The notes below the pieces were generated by a model. The model did not search any database, was not told the DNA's origin, and was given only the letters and a program-made list of their open reading frames with translations. Positions 17,828 to 26,271 of a DNA stretch of 40,195 bases are shown here, piece after piece (within the stretch, counting starts at the first letter, position 1; each line of letters begins with the position of its first letter). The stretch is from positions 1 through 40,195 of the forward strand of contig JAIXXZ010000003.1 of NCBI GenBank assembly GCA_027490465.1, read 5' to 3'. The stretch comes from Oxalobacteraceae bacterium. Its GTDB lineage: Bacteria > Pseudomonadota > Gammaproteobacteria > Burkholderiales > Burkholderiaceae_D. The translations under genes were made by a program, and so were the position numbers.

Positions 17828-18369
17828 TCGAAGGTTTCAGCCTGAGACAATGATGCAGCCGATTTGTCTTTTGCCGACAGCAAAGGCTCTCCCTGTTCAG
17901 GCCACGCAATATTCAGCGCCGGATCATTCCATTGCAGCGAACGCTCATGCTCAGGCGCGTAGTAGTCGGTGGTTTTGTAAAGAAATTCTGCGTACTCGCT
18001 GGTGACCAGAAATCCGTGCGCAAATCCCGGCGGTATCCACATCTGCCGATTATTCTCAGCCGAGAGCGTCACCGCCACTGATTGTCCGAAAAAAGGCGAG
18101 CTGCGACGCAAATCAACACAGACATCAAAGACCTCGCCCGACGTCACGCGCACCAGCTTGCCCTGAGGCTGACGAATCTGATAGTGCAAACCGCGCAAAA
18201 CGCCGCGCGCAGAACGGGAGTGATTATCCTGGACGAATTGCGGCGCGATACCTGTCAGCGCTTGAAACTGGCGCGCATTGTAGCTTTCGTAAAAAAAGCC
18301 GCGCGCATCACCAAAGACTGTGGGCTCGATGATCAGCACATCGGGAATGGTAGTCGGAATAACTTTCAT
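17824..18369 (-). CDS. rfbC: dTDP-4-dehydrorhamnose 3,5-epimerase
   Basis: The 181-residue cupin-fold epimerase carries the RmlC hallmarks: FYESYNARQF for substrate binding, QDNHSRSARGVLRGLHYQ with the catalytic His, and PPGFAHGFLV. It converts dTDP-4-keto-6-deoxyglucose to the L-rhamno epimer. The ATG at 18369 (MKVIPTTIPDV) is preferred because it leaves a 4-base gap after rfbA and matches the family N-terminus. The in-frame start at 18393 would overlap rfbA by 20 bases. The C-terminus extends slightly with a Ser/Ala-rich tail and overlaps the rfbD start. Confidence 0.94.
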   Translation of the reverse strand: MKVIPTTIPDVLIIEPTVFGDARGFFYESYNARQFQALTGIAPQFVQDNHSRSARGVLRGLHYQIRQPQGKLVRVTSGEVFDVCVDLRRSSPFFGQSVAVTLSAENNRQMWIPPGFAHGFLVTSEYAEFLYKTTDYYAPEHERSLQWNDPALNIAWPEQGEPLLSAKDKSAASLSQAETFE

Positions 18370-18373
18370 GCGC

Positions 18374-19258
18374 TCAGAAAATCCTGTCTTCAAGCAGGCG
18401 CAGCAAATACTGGCCGTAACTGTTTTTCTTCATGGGGTCGGCCAGTTTCTGCAGTTGTGCTGCATCGATATAGCCTTTGCGGTAGGCGATTTCTTCGGGA
18501 CAGGCGATTTTCAATCCCTGACGTTTTTCCAGCGTGGCGATGAACTGACCGGCCTCCATCAAGGATTCATGCGTGCCGGTATCGAGCCAGGCCATGCCGC
18601 GGCCCATGACTTCAACCTGCAACTGACTTTGTTCCAGATACATGCGATTGACATCGGTAATTTCCAGCTCGCCGCGCGCTGAAGGCTGAATGCCGGCCGC
18701 GATCTCGCAAACCTGTGTGTCATAAAAATACAAGCCGGTCACTGCATAGTTGGATTTCGGTTTGGCCGGCTTTTCTTCGATGCTGATCGCACGTCTATGC
18801 GCGTCAAAACCCACCACGCCATAACGCTCGGGGTCGAGCACGTGATACGCAAACACGGTCGCACCCTGTTGGCGCGCATTGGCGGCACTCAAACGTGCAT
18901 CCAGATCATGGCCGTAAAACAGGTTATCGCCCAGAATCAGCGCCGAGGGCGCATTACCCACAAATTCGCGACCAATGATGAAGGCCTGCGCCAATCCATC
19001 CGGCGATGGCTGCACGGCATAATGAATATTGATACCCCACTGATGACCATCACCCAGCAATTGCTCAAAACGCGGCGTGTCCTGCGGTGTAGAGATCAGC
19101 AGAATATCTCGCATGCCCGCCAGCATGAGCGTGCTGAGCGGGTAGTAAATCATGGGCTTGTCGTACACGGGCAGCAACTGCTTGGATACTGCCATGGTCA
19201 CCGGATAGAGCCGCGTGCCAGAACCACCGGCGAGAATGATGCCGCGTCGATCGCTCAT
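18374..19258 (-). CDS. rfbA: glucose-1-phosphate thymidylyltransferase
   Basis: The 294-residue nucleotidyltransferase makes dTDP-glucose from dTTP and glucose-1-phosphate, the first committed step of rhamnose synthesis. The signature [11 protein letters not shown] lies near residues 9-19, followed by [17 protein letters not shown], the catalytic lysine region. GDNLFYG and [19 protein letters not shown] are also conserved. The start at 19258 ([12 protein letters not shown]) is chosen because it overlaps the rfbB stop as ATGA and fits the family length; the longer in-frame start at 19357 adds 33 unrelated residues. Confidence 0.96.
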   Translation of the reverse strand: MSDRRGIILAGGSGTRLYPVTMAVSKQLLPVYDKPMIYYPLSTLMLAGMRDILLISTPQDTPRFEQLLGDGHQWGINIHYAVQPSPDGLAQAFIIGREFVGNAPSALILGDNLFYGHDLDARLSAANARQQGATVFAYHVLDPERYGVVGFDAHRRAISIEEKPAKPKSNYAVTGLYFYDTQVCEIAAGIQPSARGELEITDVNRMYLEQSQLQVEVMGRGMAWLDTGTHESLMEAGQFIATLEKRQGLKIACPEEIAYRKGYIDAAQLQKLADPMKKNSYGQYLLRLLEDRIF

Positions 19259-20325
19259 GCCGCTGCTCCCGTGCGTTGACTGTAATTGCGGTCTATCCAT
19301 TGCAGATAGTCTCCCGACTGTATTTGCTTGACCCAGTCCTGGTGATCGAGATACCACTGCACGGTTTTGCGCATGCCCGTCTCGAAGGTTTCTGCTGGCC
19401 GCCAGCCGAGTTCGTGCTCTGCCTTGCGCGCATCAATCGCATAACGCCGGTCATGACCGGGGCGATCGGTCACGAAGCTAATCAAGTCGCTGTAAGAACC
19501 CTCTCGAGGCGCGAGCTCGTCCAGCAGTGCGCACAGGGTATGCACGACATCAATATTGGCTTTCTCATTCCAGCCGCCGATGTTGTAGGTTTCACCCGGA
19601 CGTCCCGCCTCCAGCACGCGCCGTAACGCACTGCAGTGATCGCCGACATACAACCAGTCGCGAACCTGTTGACCATCACCATAGATGGGTAGCGGTTTGC
19701 CAGCGAGTGCGTTGGCAATGATGAGGGGAATCAGCTTCTCGGGGAATTGCAGCGGTCCGTAGTTATTCGAACAATTACCGGTGACGACAGGCAGATCATA
19801 GGTGTGATGCCAGGCACGCACCAGATGATCTGATGCGGCTTTGGATGCCGAGTAAGGACTGTTCGGCGCATACGGCGTGGTCTCGGAAAACGGTGCATCC
19901 TCCGGACCCAGACTGCCGAAGACTTCATCGGTCGATACATGCAGAAAACGAAACGCGGTTTTATCAGCGTCAGTCAATCCGCCGAGATAGGCGCGCGTCG
20001 CCTCTAGCAAACTGAAGGTGCCATCGACATTGGTACGAATGAAATCACCGGGGCCATGAATCGAGCGGTCAACGTGGCTCTCGGCCGCGAAATGCACGAT
20101 GGCGCGCGGGCGGTGCTGTTCGAGCAGCGAGGCGATCAGCGCGCGATCGCAGATATCGCCCTGCACAAAGATATGACGGGCATCGCCGGACAGCGAGGCA
20201 AAATTGGCCGGATTACCTGCATAGGTCAGCTTGTCCAGGTTGACCACGGGCTCATCGCTGGCCGCTAGCCAGTCCAACACGAAGTTCGAGCCGATGAAGC
20301 CGGCGCCACCAGTCACCAGAATCAT
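19255..20325 (-). CDS. rfbB: dTDP-glucose 4,6-dehydratase
   Basis: This 356-residue NAD-dependent extended SDR enzyme converts dTDP-glucose to dTDP-4-keto-6-deoxyglucose. The NAD-binding GGAGFIGSN starts at residue 6. The catalytic STDEVFGS (residues 131-138) provides Asp133 and Glu134, and Tyr158/Lys162 form the YxxxK pair. It is the first gene of the minus-strand envelope operon rfbB-A-C-D-mutase-waaA. An AGAGGT ribosome-binding site precedes the ATG (complement of 20331-20336). Confidence 0.96.
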   Translation of the reverse strand: MILVTGGAGFIGSNFVLDWLAASDEPVVNLDKLTYAGNPANFASLSGDARHIFVQGDICDRALIASLLEQHRPRAIVHFAAESHVDRSIHGPGDFIRTNVDGTFSLLEATRAYLGGLTDADKTAFRFLHVSTDEVFGSLGPEDAPFSETTPYAPNSPYSASKAASDHLVRAWHHTYDLPVVTGNCSNNYGPLQFPEKLIPLIIANALAGKPLPIYGDGQQVRDWLYVGDHCSALRRVLEAGRPGETYNIGGWNEKANIDVVHTLCALLDELAPREGSYSDLISFVTDRPGHDRRYAIDARKAEHELGWRPAETFETGMRKTVQWYLDHQDWVKQIQSGDYLQWIDRNYSQRTGAAA

Positions 20326-20374
20326 GAAAATACCTCTGAAATGCGGTAAAAATGCAGGATGAAATTTCAGCGGT

Positions 20375-20380
20375 ATTTTA
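20375..20380 (-). promoter_or_regulatory. possible -10 element of the rfb operon
   Basis: On the minus strand TAAAAT (5 of 6 consensus matches) lies about 50 bases before the rfbB ATG, in the context GCGTAAAATACC. No good -35 is found at normal spacing, so this is tentative. Confidence 0.25.
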
Positions 20381-20439
20381 CGCTACTGACCTTGGATTTC
20401 CCGTTAAAAGCCGGGGTGATTAGGTGGATCTGGGCTGCG

Positions 20440-20469
20440 TTTACAATCTCTAGCTTCTATGTGTATCAC
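20440..20469 (+). promoter_or_regulatory. possible apaH promoter
   Basis: TTTACA (20440-20445) and TATCAC (20464-20469) are 18 bases apart, with 5 and 4 consensus matches. If used, the whole downstream repeat element would be part of the apaH leader transcript. Confidence 0.3.
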
Positions 20470-20501
20470 TGCTGGTGAGAGCTTAGGGTGGCTGTGCACG
20501 A

Positions 20502-20626
20502 CGAAAGACGCTGGATCCCGGCGAAAGGTGTAGCGGGGGTTTCATGCAGCATGCTGCATGCCCGCGGAACGGCACTGGCTTGCAAGCCAGTGCGCGCCCT
20601 GCAAGGGGGGATCCAGGAAACGTCGA
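20502..20626. repeat. composite palindromic repeat element, copy 2 of the CTGGATCCC family
   Basis: The left end (AAAGACGCTGGATCCCGGC) is shared with the copy at 40093. The right end carries an inverted GGGATCCAG. Inside are two perfect palindromes, 18 bp at 20543-20560 (centre GCAGCATGCTGC) and 22 bp at 20572-20593 (centre GGCTTGCAAGCC). The interior differs from the two shorter copies, so this may be a longer family member or one element inserted into another. Confidence 0.8.
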
Positions 20627-20688
20627 AGAACCACCGGCGCAAATCCTAAATAACTCACTAACTTCCAGAGATCGCTGACCTGAACCCC

Positions 20689-21507
20689 ATGAAAATCTAC
20701 GCCATCGGCGACCTGCAAGGCTGTGCTGCCGACCTCGAGTTGCTCCTCCATCGCATTGAGCAGCAGTCACCCAACGCCCGGCTGATCTTTGTCGGCGACC
20801 TGGTCAATCGCGGTCCGGAATCACTGCGCACATTGCGATTGGTGCGCGGATTAGGGGAACGCGCTCGCACTGTCCTCGGCAATCATGATCTGCATTTGTT
20901 GGCCATTGCCTGCGGTGCGCGAGCGCGCGGCCGGATGGACACGATGCAGGAAATTCTGAGTGCGCCGGATTGCGATGAATTGCTGACCTGGCTGCGGCAA
21001 CAACCACTGGCCCTGTTTGAACAAGGTCATCTGATCGTGCACGCGGGTGTGCTGCCGCAATGGACTGCAGCACAGGTAATGGCGCTCTCTTATGAAGTGA
21101 CCACGCAATTGCGCGGCCCACACTGGCAAGACTTCCTGCGCACGATGTATGGCAATACCCCCTTGCGCTGGAACGATGCGCTGCAAGGAGAAGAGCGCAT
21201 GCGCTGCATCGTCAATGGCCTCACACGTCTGCGCTTTTGTACCGCTGATGGCGATATGGAATTTGATACCAAAGAAGGACCGGGCAATCCACCCGCGGGC
21301 TACCTGCCCTGGTTTGATGTGCCGAATCGCAAAACCTCAGATGTCACCGTCGTATTCGGCCACTGGTCAACGCTGGGCCTGATACAGCGGCCGCAATTAC
21401 TGGGTATAGACAGTGGCTGCGTCTGGGGTGGCAAGCTCACTGCGGTGTGCCTGGAGGATAGGCGACTGATACAGGTGGACTGCCCGCAGCATCAGGATCC
21501 GGGATAA
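20689..21507 (+). CDS. apaH: symmetrical bis(5'-nucleosyl)-tetraphosphatase
   Basis: The 272-residue metallophosphoesterase hydrolyses Ap4A symmetrically to two ADP and can also remove Np4 caps from RNA. The three metal motifs are in order: GDLQG (residues 7-11), GDLVNRG (near 36-42) and GNHDLHLLA (near 64-72). The later FGHWS supplies another metal His. Size is close to E. coli ApaH. It stands alone on the plus strand, convergent with plsC 22 bases downstream, and is unlinked from the ksgA context seen in enterics. Confidence 0.95.
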   Translation: MKIYAIGDLQGCAADLELLLHRIEQQSPNARLIFVGDLVNRGPESLRTLRLVRGLGERARTVLGNHDLHLLAIACGARARGRMDTMQEILSAPDCDELLTWLRQQPLALFEQGHLIVHAGVLPQWTAAQVMALSYEVTTQLRGPHWQDFLRTMYGNTPLRWNDALQGEERMRCIVNGLTRLRFCTADGDMEFDTKEGPGNPPAGYLPWFDVPNRKTSDVTVVFGHWSTLGLIQRPQLLGIDSGCVWGGKLTAVCLEDRRLIQVDCPQHQDPG

Positions 21508-21529
21508 GGTCGCTGGTCGCTTTCAGCCA

Positions 21530-22264
21530 TCACACAGGGCATTGCAGCGCGCTGGCAATCTGCTCACGCGCCAGCTTCGCAATGTCTCGCCGATGCGCTC
21601 CCTGCGTCTCAATCGCAGGCAAACGAATCAGCTCGGCTCTCATGCCACGGCTTCGCATGATGATGATCACGCTGTCCAGAAAACTCATCTCGCCGACAAA
21701 ATCGGCAGCAGTATGTAGTTCACCCTGCGCATCGACATAACGTATCGCGTAAGGCTGTACGGGTACCTGCGCTTCAATCGCGGCCTCGAAAAGATTGGCA
21801 TGGAAAGGTAGCACTGTGCCCTGTGATGCGGTGGTCCCCTCGGGGAAAAACGATACCCGCTCACCGGCATGAATGCTTTGCACGAGTCCGGCGTAAATAC
21901 GCCGCACATCACGCTGTCTGCCACGTGCAATGAAGATGGTGCCGGATTTATCACAGAGCCAGCCAATCAGGGGCCAGTCACGGATATCGGATTTGGCGAC
22001 AAAACGGCAAGGATGAATCGTGTTGATCACGAAAATATCCAGCCACGAAATATGGTTGCAGATGATGAGCGCGGGAGACGCCGGCTCCTCCTGCAGCGAT
22101 TCATCAAAATGTAGCGTGAGACCACAGATACGAACCAACTGATGCGACCAGCGCTGTACACGACGATCGCGTCCTGACGCATCCAGCAAAGGAAACAGCA
22201 GCGCAGCCTTGCAAAGACCCACGGCCAAATGCAAAGCCAGTCTGGCCAGCGGCAATACCGGCAT
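21530..22264 (-). CDS. 1-acyl-sn-glycerol-3-phosphate acyltransferase (PlsC family)
   Basis: This 244-residue membrane acyltransferase has the catalytic NHISWLD (His71, Asp76) and the glycerol-phosphate-binding FPEGTT (140-145). An N-terminal hydrophobic stretch (about residues 5-27) anchors it to the inner membrane. The family transfers an acyl chain to lysophosphatidic acid to make phosphatidic acid, although paralogues act on other lipids such as ornithine lipids. It begins 2 bases after the pyrC' stop and ends the yqgE-pyr operon. Confidence 0.88.
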   Translation of the reverse strand: MPVLPLARLALHLAVGLCKAALLFPLLDASGRDRRVQRWSHQLVRICGLTLHFDESLQEEPASPALIICNHISWLDIFVINTIHPCRFVAKSDIRDWPLIGWLCDKSGTIFIARGRQRDVRRIYAGLVQSIHAGERVSFFPEGTTASQGTVLPFHANLFEAAIEAQVPVQPYAIRYVDAQGELHTAADFVGEMSFLDSVIIIMRSRGMRAELIRLPAIETQGAHRRDIAKLAREQIASALQCPV

Positions 22265-22266
22265 GC

Positions 22267-23562
22267 TCAGGCTGCGCGGCTGAAAGCCAGACGACCGGAG
22301 ACGATGGTGTGACTGACACGCCCCTGCAATTCATACCCGATGAAGGGGGTGTGCTTACCCTGACTGGTGAGCGCATGCGCGTTCACAGTCCAGCGCGTCT
22401 CCGGATCAAATATGCAGACATCCGCCGTGCTGCCTACCGACAGTTTGCCGGCATCCAGGCCGGCTACGCGTGCTGGGTCCACACTGATGCGGGCCACAGC
22501 CGCCGCGAGCTGTTCTTTGGATGGCATCGTCTCTGCAGCCCATTTGAGCGAGAGCGAGAGCAGCAACTCGAGACCGGTCGCGCCGGGCGATGCTTCACCA
22601 AAGGGCAGCAGTTTTTCATCATCATCGACGGGTGTGTGATCGGAACAAATCGCATCGACGGTGCCATCCACCAGCGCCTGACGTATGGCATCACGATCGC
22701 GCTGGCTGCGCAAGGGTGGCGAGAGGCGCGCGTTGGAATCAAAGAAACCGATATCGTTATCGGTCAGGTGAATGTGATGCGCACCCACATCGCAAGTGAC
22801 AGGCAAACCCTCGGCTTTAGCTGCGCGAACCAGCGCAATGCCAGCTGCAGATGACAGCCGACACAAATGCACGCGCGTGCCGGTGCTGCGTATCAATTCG
22901 AAGATGGTGTGCAACGCGATGGTTTCGCTGATCACGGGCACGCCGGACAAACCCAATCGCGAGGCCAGCGGTCCGCTGTGCGCGGTGCCACCCTTACCCA
23001 GATGCGGATCTTGCGGACGCAACCAGACGGTATAGCCAAAGGTCTGCGCGTACTGCAGCGCGCGCATCAGCACGGTGGTGTCGCTGATACTCTCTTCGGC
23101 TTGTGAAAAACCGACGCAACCGGCTTCGGTGAGCTCGGCCATTTCGGTGAGTTCTTTGCCTTTGAGACCCATGGTCAGCGCACCGAGCGGATAGACATGG
23201 GATTGATCCAACCCGCGCGCGCGATGAACCAGCATCTCGACCAGGCCGGGCTCATCAAGGACAGGATCGGTGTCAGGCGGACAAAGCAAACTGGTCACAC
23301 CACCCGCCAGCGCTGCCTGCAACTCGGACTCGAGGGTAGCGCGGTATTCGTAACCGGGCTCGCGCAAGCGCACTGACAGATCCACTAATCCGGGCGCTAC
23401 CACCAATCCATGTGCATCAATGATCTGATCGGCTTGAAAGCCGGCCGGTGGTGTGCCGAGTGCTGCGATTTTGCCGTCAGCGATGAACAGATCTTGTACC
23501 GCATCGATATGATTTGCCGGGTCGATGACGCGGCCGTTTTTTATGTGAAGTCTCATGCTCAT
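22267..23562 (-). CDS. pyrC: dihydroorotase-like protein PyrC' lacking metal ligands (probably non-catalytic ATCase subunit)
   Basis: The 431-residue protein is clearly a type I dihydroorotase homologue by fold and flanking motifs (VAPGLVDLSVRLREPG, GGVTSLLCPPDTDP, AICSDHTP). Yet the metal-binding His-x-His is Ser63-x-Arg65, the next ligand region reads LRPQDPHL with Arg182 at the His position, and a further His is replaced in HLCRLSS. The family known as PyrC' in Pseudomonas keeps this fold only to assemble with aspartate transcarbamoylase. Its position 4 bases after pyrB fits that role. A true dihydroorotase should be encoded elsewhere. An in-frame ATG at 23556 is an alternative start. Confidence 0.88.
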   Translation of the reverse strand: MSMRLHIKNGRVIDPANHIDAVQDLFIADGKIAALGTPPAGFQADQIIDAHGLVVAPGLVDLSVRLREPGYEYRATLESELQAALAGGVTSLLCPPDTDPVLDEPGLVEMLVHRARGLDQSHVYPLGALTMGLKGKELTEMAELTEAGCVGFSQAEESISDTTVLMRALQYAQTFGYTVWLRPQDPHLGKGGTAHSGPLASRLGLSGVPVISETIALHTIFELIRSTGTRVHLCRLSSAAGIALVRAAKAEGLPVTCDVGAHHIHLTDNDIGFFDSNARLSPPLRSQRDRDAIRQALVDGTVDAICSDHTPVDDDEKLLPFGEASPGATGLELLLSLSLKWAAETMPSKEQLAAAVARISVDPARVAGLDAGKLSVGSTADVCIFDPETRWTVNAHALTSQGKHTPFIGYELQGRVSHTIVSGRLAFSRAA

Positions 23563-23566
23563 TTTT

Positions 23567-24526
23567 TCAGGACCCCGCCAGCATGCTCATCACGGCCATA
23601 CGCACCGCGATACCAAAAGTGACCTGGGGAAGAATCACGGCCTGTGCACCGTCGGCCACCGCTGAATCGATTTCGACACCACGATTCATGGGGCCAGGAT
23701 GCATGACGATGGCATCGGACTTGGCCAGCGCAAGGCGTTCGGGCGTGAGGCCGTAGCTCTTGAAATATTCCTGTGCCGAGGGCAACAGAGCACCATTCAT
23801 GCGTTCATTTTGAAGGCGCAGCATGATGATCACATCCACGCCTTTCAAGCCTTCGTTCATGTCGTTAAACACGCGCACGCCCATTTGTTCCAGTCCGCCG
23901 GGCAGCAAGGTGCGTGGACCAATCGCGCGCACTTCAGGCACGCCAAGGGTAGTCAGACCATGAATGTCAGATCGTGCAACGCGGCTGTGCAGTATGTCGC
24001 CAACGATAGCCACGGTGAGATTGCGGAAATCTTTTTTGTAGTGCCGGATCGTGTACATATCCAGCAGACCCTGGGTCGGATGCGCGTGGCGGCCATCACC
24101 GGCATTCACGACATGCACATGATCTTGATTGGTTTCGGTCAGGTGGCGTGCGATCAGATACGGTGCGCCGGATTGCGCATGACGCACGACGAACATGTCG
24201 GCGTGCATGGCGGCGAGATTGTCGATGGTGTCGAGCAGCGACTCGCCTTTGCTGGCCGAGGATGCAGAAATATTCAGATTGATCACGTCGGCCGAGAGTC
24301 GTTTGGATGCGATCTCGAAGGTGGTGCGTGTACGCGTTGAATTTTCAAAAAACAGATTGAACACGCTCTTGCCGCGCATGAGCGGTACTTTTTTGACTTC
24401 GCGATCACCCACGCTGACGAAGGACGCTGCCGTGTCAAGAATGCGGGTGATCACTGCAGGCGGCAGACCTTCGAGTGTGATCAGGTGCTGCAGTTCGCCG
24501 TTTTTATTGAGTTGCGGGTTATGCAT
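23567..24526 (-). CDS. pyrB: aspartate carbamoyltransferase catalytic subunit
   Basis: This 319-residue enzyme condenses carbamoyl phosphate with aspartate, the committed step of pyrimidine synthesis. The carbamoyl-phosphate motif STRTRTTFE begins at Ser63. The [17 protein letters not shown] and [10 protein letters not shown] segments are conserved. The N-terminus is slightly extended compared with E. coli PyrB, as in enzymes that assemble with PyrC'. The ATG overlaps the pyrR stop by 8 bases, and no pyrI regulatory subunit gene is nearby. Confidence 0.96.
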   Translation of the reverse strand: MHNPQLNKNGELQHLITLEGLPPAVITRILDTAASFVSVGDREVKKVPLMRGKSVFNLFFENSTRTRTTFEIASKRLSADVINLNISASSASKGESLLDTIDNLAAMHADMFVVRHAQSGAPYLIARHLTETNQDHVHVVNAGDGRHAHPTQGLLDMYTIRHYKKDFRNLTVAIVGDILHSRVARSDIHGLTTLGVPEVRAIGPRTLLPGGLEQMGVRVFNDMNEGLKGVDVIIMLRLQNERMNGALLPSAQEYFKSYGLTPERLALAKSDAIVMHPGPMNRGVEIDSAVADGAQAVILPQVTFGIAVRMAVMSMLAGS

Positions 24527-25028
24527 GGTCTATGGTGAGTGAGAAACGGCCATCGTCGGATTTTTGCAGTACGAGCTGTTGATCGTCTGCGAGCGTGATT
24601 GTCTTTGCCACGAAGTCGGGCGCCACAGGCAGCTGGCGACCACCACGATCGACCAGGGCGGCGAGCATGACGCGTGCAGGGCGACCATAATCAAACAGTG
24701 TATTGATCGCAGCCCGCGTTGTGCGGCCGGTGTAGAGCACATCATCGACCAGCAAAATGGTCGCACCCTCGACATCAAAAGGTATCTGACTGGGCCTGAC
24801 CTCGGCATGCAGGCCACGCTCTGCATAATCATCACGATAGAAAGACACATCCACGTAGCCCAGATCGGCGATACCGAGTGATGTCGCCAGACGTTCAGCG
24901 ATCCAGGCACCACCAGAGTAGATACCCACGATGGCCAGGCGGGACGTGCCTGCCAAGCCAGCACCAACGGCTAGCTCGAGTTGCGTGTAGAGCGCTTCAG
25001 CGTCCAATTCAGTCTGATTCATGGGCAT
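24519..25028 (-). CDS. pyrR: PyrR-type bifunctional uracil phosphoribosyltransferase / pyr regulator
   Basis: This 169-residue phosphoribosyltransferase-fold protein has the PRPP loop [13 protein letters not shown] (residues 91-103) and the [10 protein letters not shown] segment typical of PyrR. In Gram-positives PyrR attenuates pyr mRNA in response to UMP; in proteobacteria its role is less clear. No attenuator hairpin with a T-run was recognised in this operon. The start at 25028 overlaps ruvX by 20 bases, and an ATG at 25022 gives MNQTEL. Confidence 0.92.
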   Translation of the reverse strand: MPMNQTELDAEALYTQLELAVGAGLAGTSRLAIVGIYSGGAWIAERLATSLGIADLGYVDVSFYRDDYAERGLHAEVRPSQIPFDVEGATILLVDDVLYTGRTTRAAINTLFDYGRPARVMLAALVDRGGRQLPVAPDFVAKTITLADDQQLVLQKSDDGRFSLTIDHA

Positions 25029-25398
25029 CGAAATATTGTTGAAGTATCAGCGCGGCAGCTTCGTGATCCACCGGCTGACCGCGATGCTGGGTCAGCAACG
25101 CAGAAGTGTAACGCTCATCGACCAGCACGGTATCGATACCGAAACGGCCGTGAATCTGGTTGGCAAAGCGCCGACACCGCACGCTCATCTCATGCTCGGC
25201 GCCATCCGGGTGCAAAGGCAAACCCACGATCACACGCTGCGGCTGCCACTCGGCGAGCAGCTGCGATATCGCAGCGAACTTGCCGTCATTGGTCGCCGCT
25301 TCGATAATTTGCAGCGGCTGCGCTTGCCGTATCAGCGTATTACCCACCGCGACACCGATGCGCTTCAAGCCAAAGTCGAAAGCCAGTACCGTGATCAT
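25009..25398 (-). CDS. ruvX: Holliday junction resolvase-like RuvX/YqgF
   Basis: The 129-residue RNase H-fold protein begins MITVLAFDFGLKRIGVAVG, the first catalytic strand with its Asp, and contains VIVGLPLHPDG and VDERYTS with further acidic residues. YqgF/RuvX has been linked to Holliday-junction resolution and to 16S rRNA 5' maturation. The ATG at 25398 matches the family N-terminus; a TTG at 25416 would add six residues. It lies between yqgE and pyrR in the order common to many proteobacteria. Confidence 0.93.
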   Translation of the reverse strand: MITVLAFDFGLKRIGVAVGNTLIRQAQPLQIIEAATNDGKFAAISQLLAEWQPQRVIVGLPLHPDGAEHEMSVRCRRFANQIHGRFGIDTVLVDERYTSALLTQHRGQPVDHEAAALILQQYFDAHESD

Positions 25399-25459
25399 GC
25401 ACAAGCGGTAGCGCAAACCGCATCACGACAGGGCTTGCAAAAAGCATTAATCAAGCTGC

Positions 25460-25490
25460 GATGCGCGATGCGCCGAGGCAGATGCGCATC
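25460..25490. repeat. small inverted repeat of GATGCGC units between yqgE and ruvX
   Basis: GATGCGC occurs three times (25460, 25467, 25481), and GCGCATC at 25484-25490 can pair with the first. The last unit is the perfect palindrome GATGCGCATC. It overlaps the yqgE stop and could form a GC-rich hairpin in the operon mRNA. No T-run follows. Confidence 0.4.
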
Positions 25491-26151
25491 ACGCATGCCC
25501 CGCCTCTCCGGTCAGTCGGTTCGGGTCTATGCCCAGCAGATGCATCGCAGCGACAAAGCGTGACTCGATCGGTGTCTCAAATATGATCGCTGGATCGGCC
25601 TGTACGGTCAGCCAGCCATTGCGCAAAATCTCTTCTTCGAGCTGCCCGGCGCTCCAGCCGGCACAACCCAGCGTGACCAGCAGCTGCTGCGGCCCTTGAC
25701 CCTGAGAGACCGCCTCAAGTACATCGCGCGAGGTGGTGAGGGTAATTTCGTCGGATACCGTGAGAGAAGAGTTGTAGGTGACGCTGGGCGCATGGAGTAC
25801 AAAGCCGCGCTCTACCTGCACGGGCCCGCCAAACATCACCGGCGCGCGCGGCAGCACGGAAATATGGGGGCTGATTTCCAACGAGAGATCAAGCCGTTCG
25901 AAGAGCACATCCATGGTCATGTCGGTCGGACGATTGATGATGACGCCCAGTGCGCCGCCCACATGATGTTCGCAGATATAAACCACGGTGCCGCCGAACA
26001 CGGGATCGAGCATGGAAGGCATGGCGATCAGGAAATGATCGGTCAGTTGCAATTGAGGGGTATCGCTTGATGTCGCGGAGGAAGAAAAATCGCTGTCTTC
26101 CACGTCTGGCGCGGAGGACGAAGGGGGGTGTGACTTGCCTTGCTTGGCCAT
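25489..26151 (-). CDS. yqgE: YqgE/AlgH-family protein
   Basis: This 220-residue DUF179 protein has the characteristic LTDHFLIAMPSMLDPVFGGTVVYICEH segment, split here as about residues 37-63, followed by GALGVIINRP and GGPVQ. The biochemical function of YqgE/AlgH is not settled; in Pseudomonas algH affects alginate and virulence regulators. The ATG at 26151 is chosen over an in-frame start at 26280 because the latter overlaps the divergent phrB leader and adds an unrelated extension. A Ser-rich stretch at residues 5-35 is probably disordered. It heads the yqgE-ruvX-pyr operon. Confidence 0.92.
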   Translation of the reverse strand: MAKQGKSHPPSSSAPDVEDSDFSSSATSSDTPQLQLTDHFLIAMPSMLDPVFGGTVVYICEHHVGGALGVIINRPTDMTMDVLFERLDLSLEISPHISVLPRAPVMFGGPVQVERGFVLHAPSVTYNSSLTVSDEITLTTSRDVLEAVSQGQGPQQLLVTLGCAGWSAGQLEEEILRNGWLTVQADPAIIFETPIESRFVAAMHLLGIDPNRLTGEAGHA

Positions 26152-26158
26152 GAGCCGA

Positions 26159-26167
26159 ATTTTATCA
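26159..26167 (-). promoter_or_regulatory. extended -10 promoter candidate for the yqgE operon
   Basis: The minus strand reads TGATAAAAT here, an extended -10. Its predicted transcription start, about 7 bases on, falls next to the ATG at 26151, so the message could be leaderless. No clear -35 is seen. Confidence 0.35.
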
Positions 26168-26271
26168 GCTTTGACGGTGACGGCCGAAGAAAGGCGCAGC
26201 CACCAGCGTGCGCCGAGTTCACTGGGAAAGGCTACACTCCCCGCTTTCCGATTCGAATCCGCCTTGCCCTC

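Larger units (their letters stand above)
20326..20688. other. 363-bp divergent intergenic region between rfbB and apaH
   Basis: No gene is supported here. The region should hold the divergent promoters of the rfb operon (minus) and apaH (plus). It also holds a 125-bp palindrome-rich repeat element, which occupies most of the apaH-proximal side. Reading frames through the element exist but are dictated by the palindromes. Confidence 0.5.

Noticed and set aside
20483-20770. Minus-strand 95-codon frame through the repeat before apaH
   Set aside because: It is the translation of the dispersed repeat (ending in the typical PGSSVFRRAQ string) and overlaps the apaH start; no coding signal.
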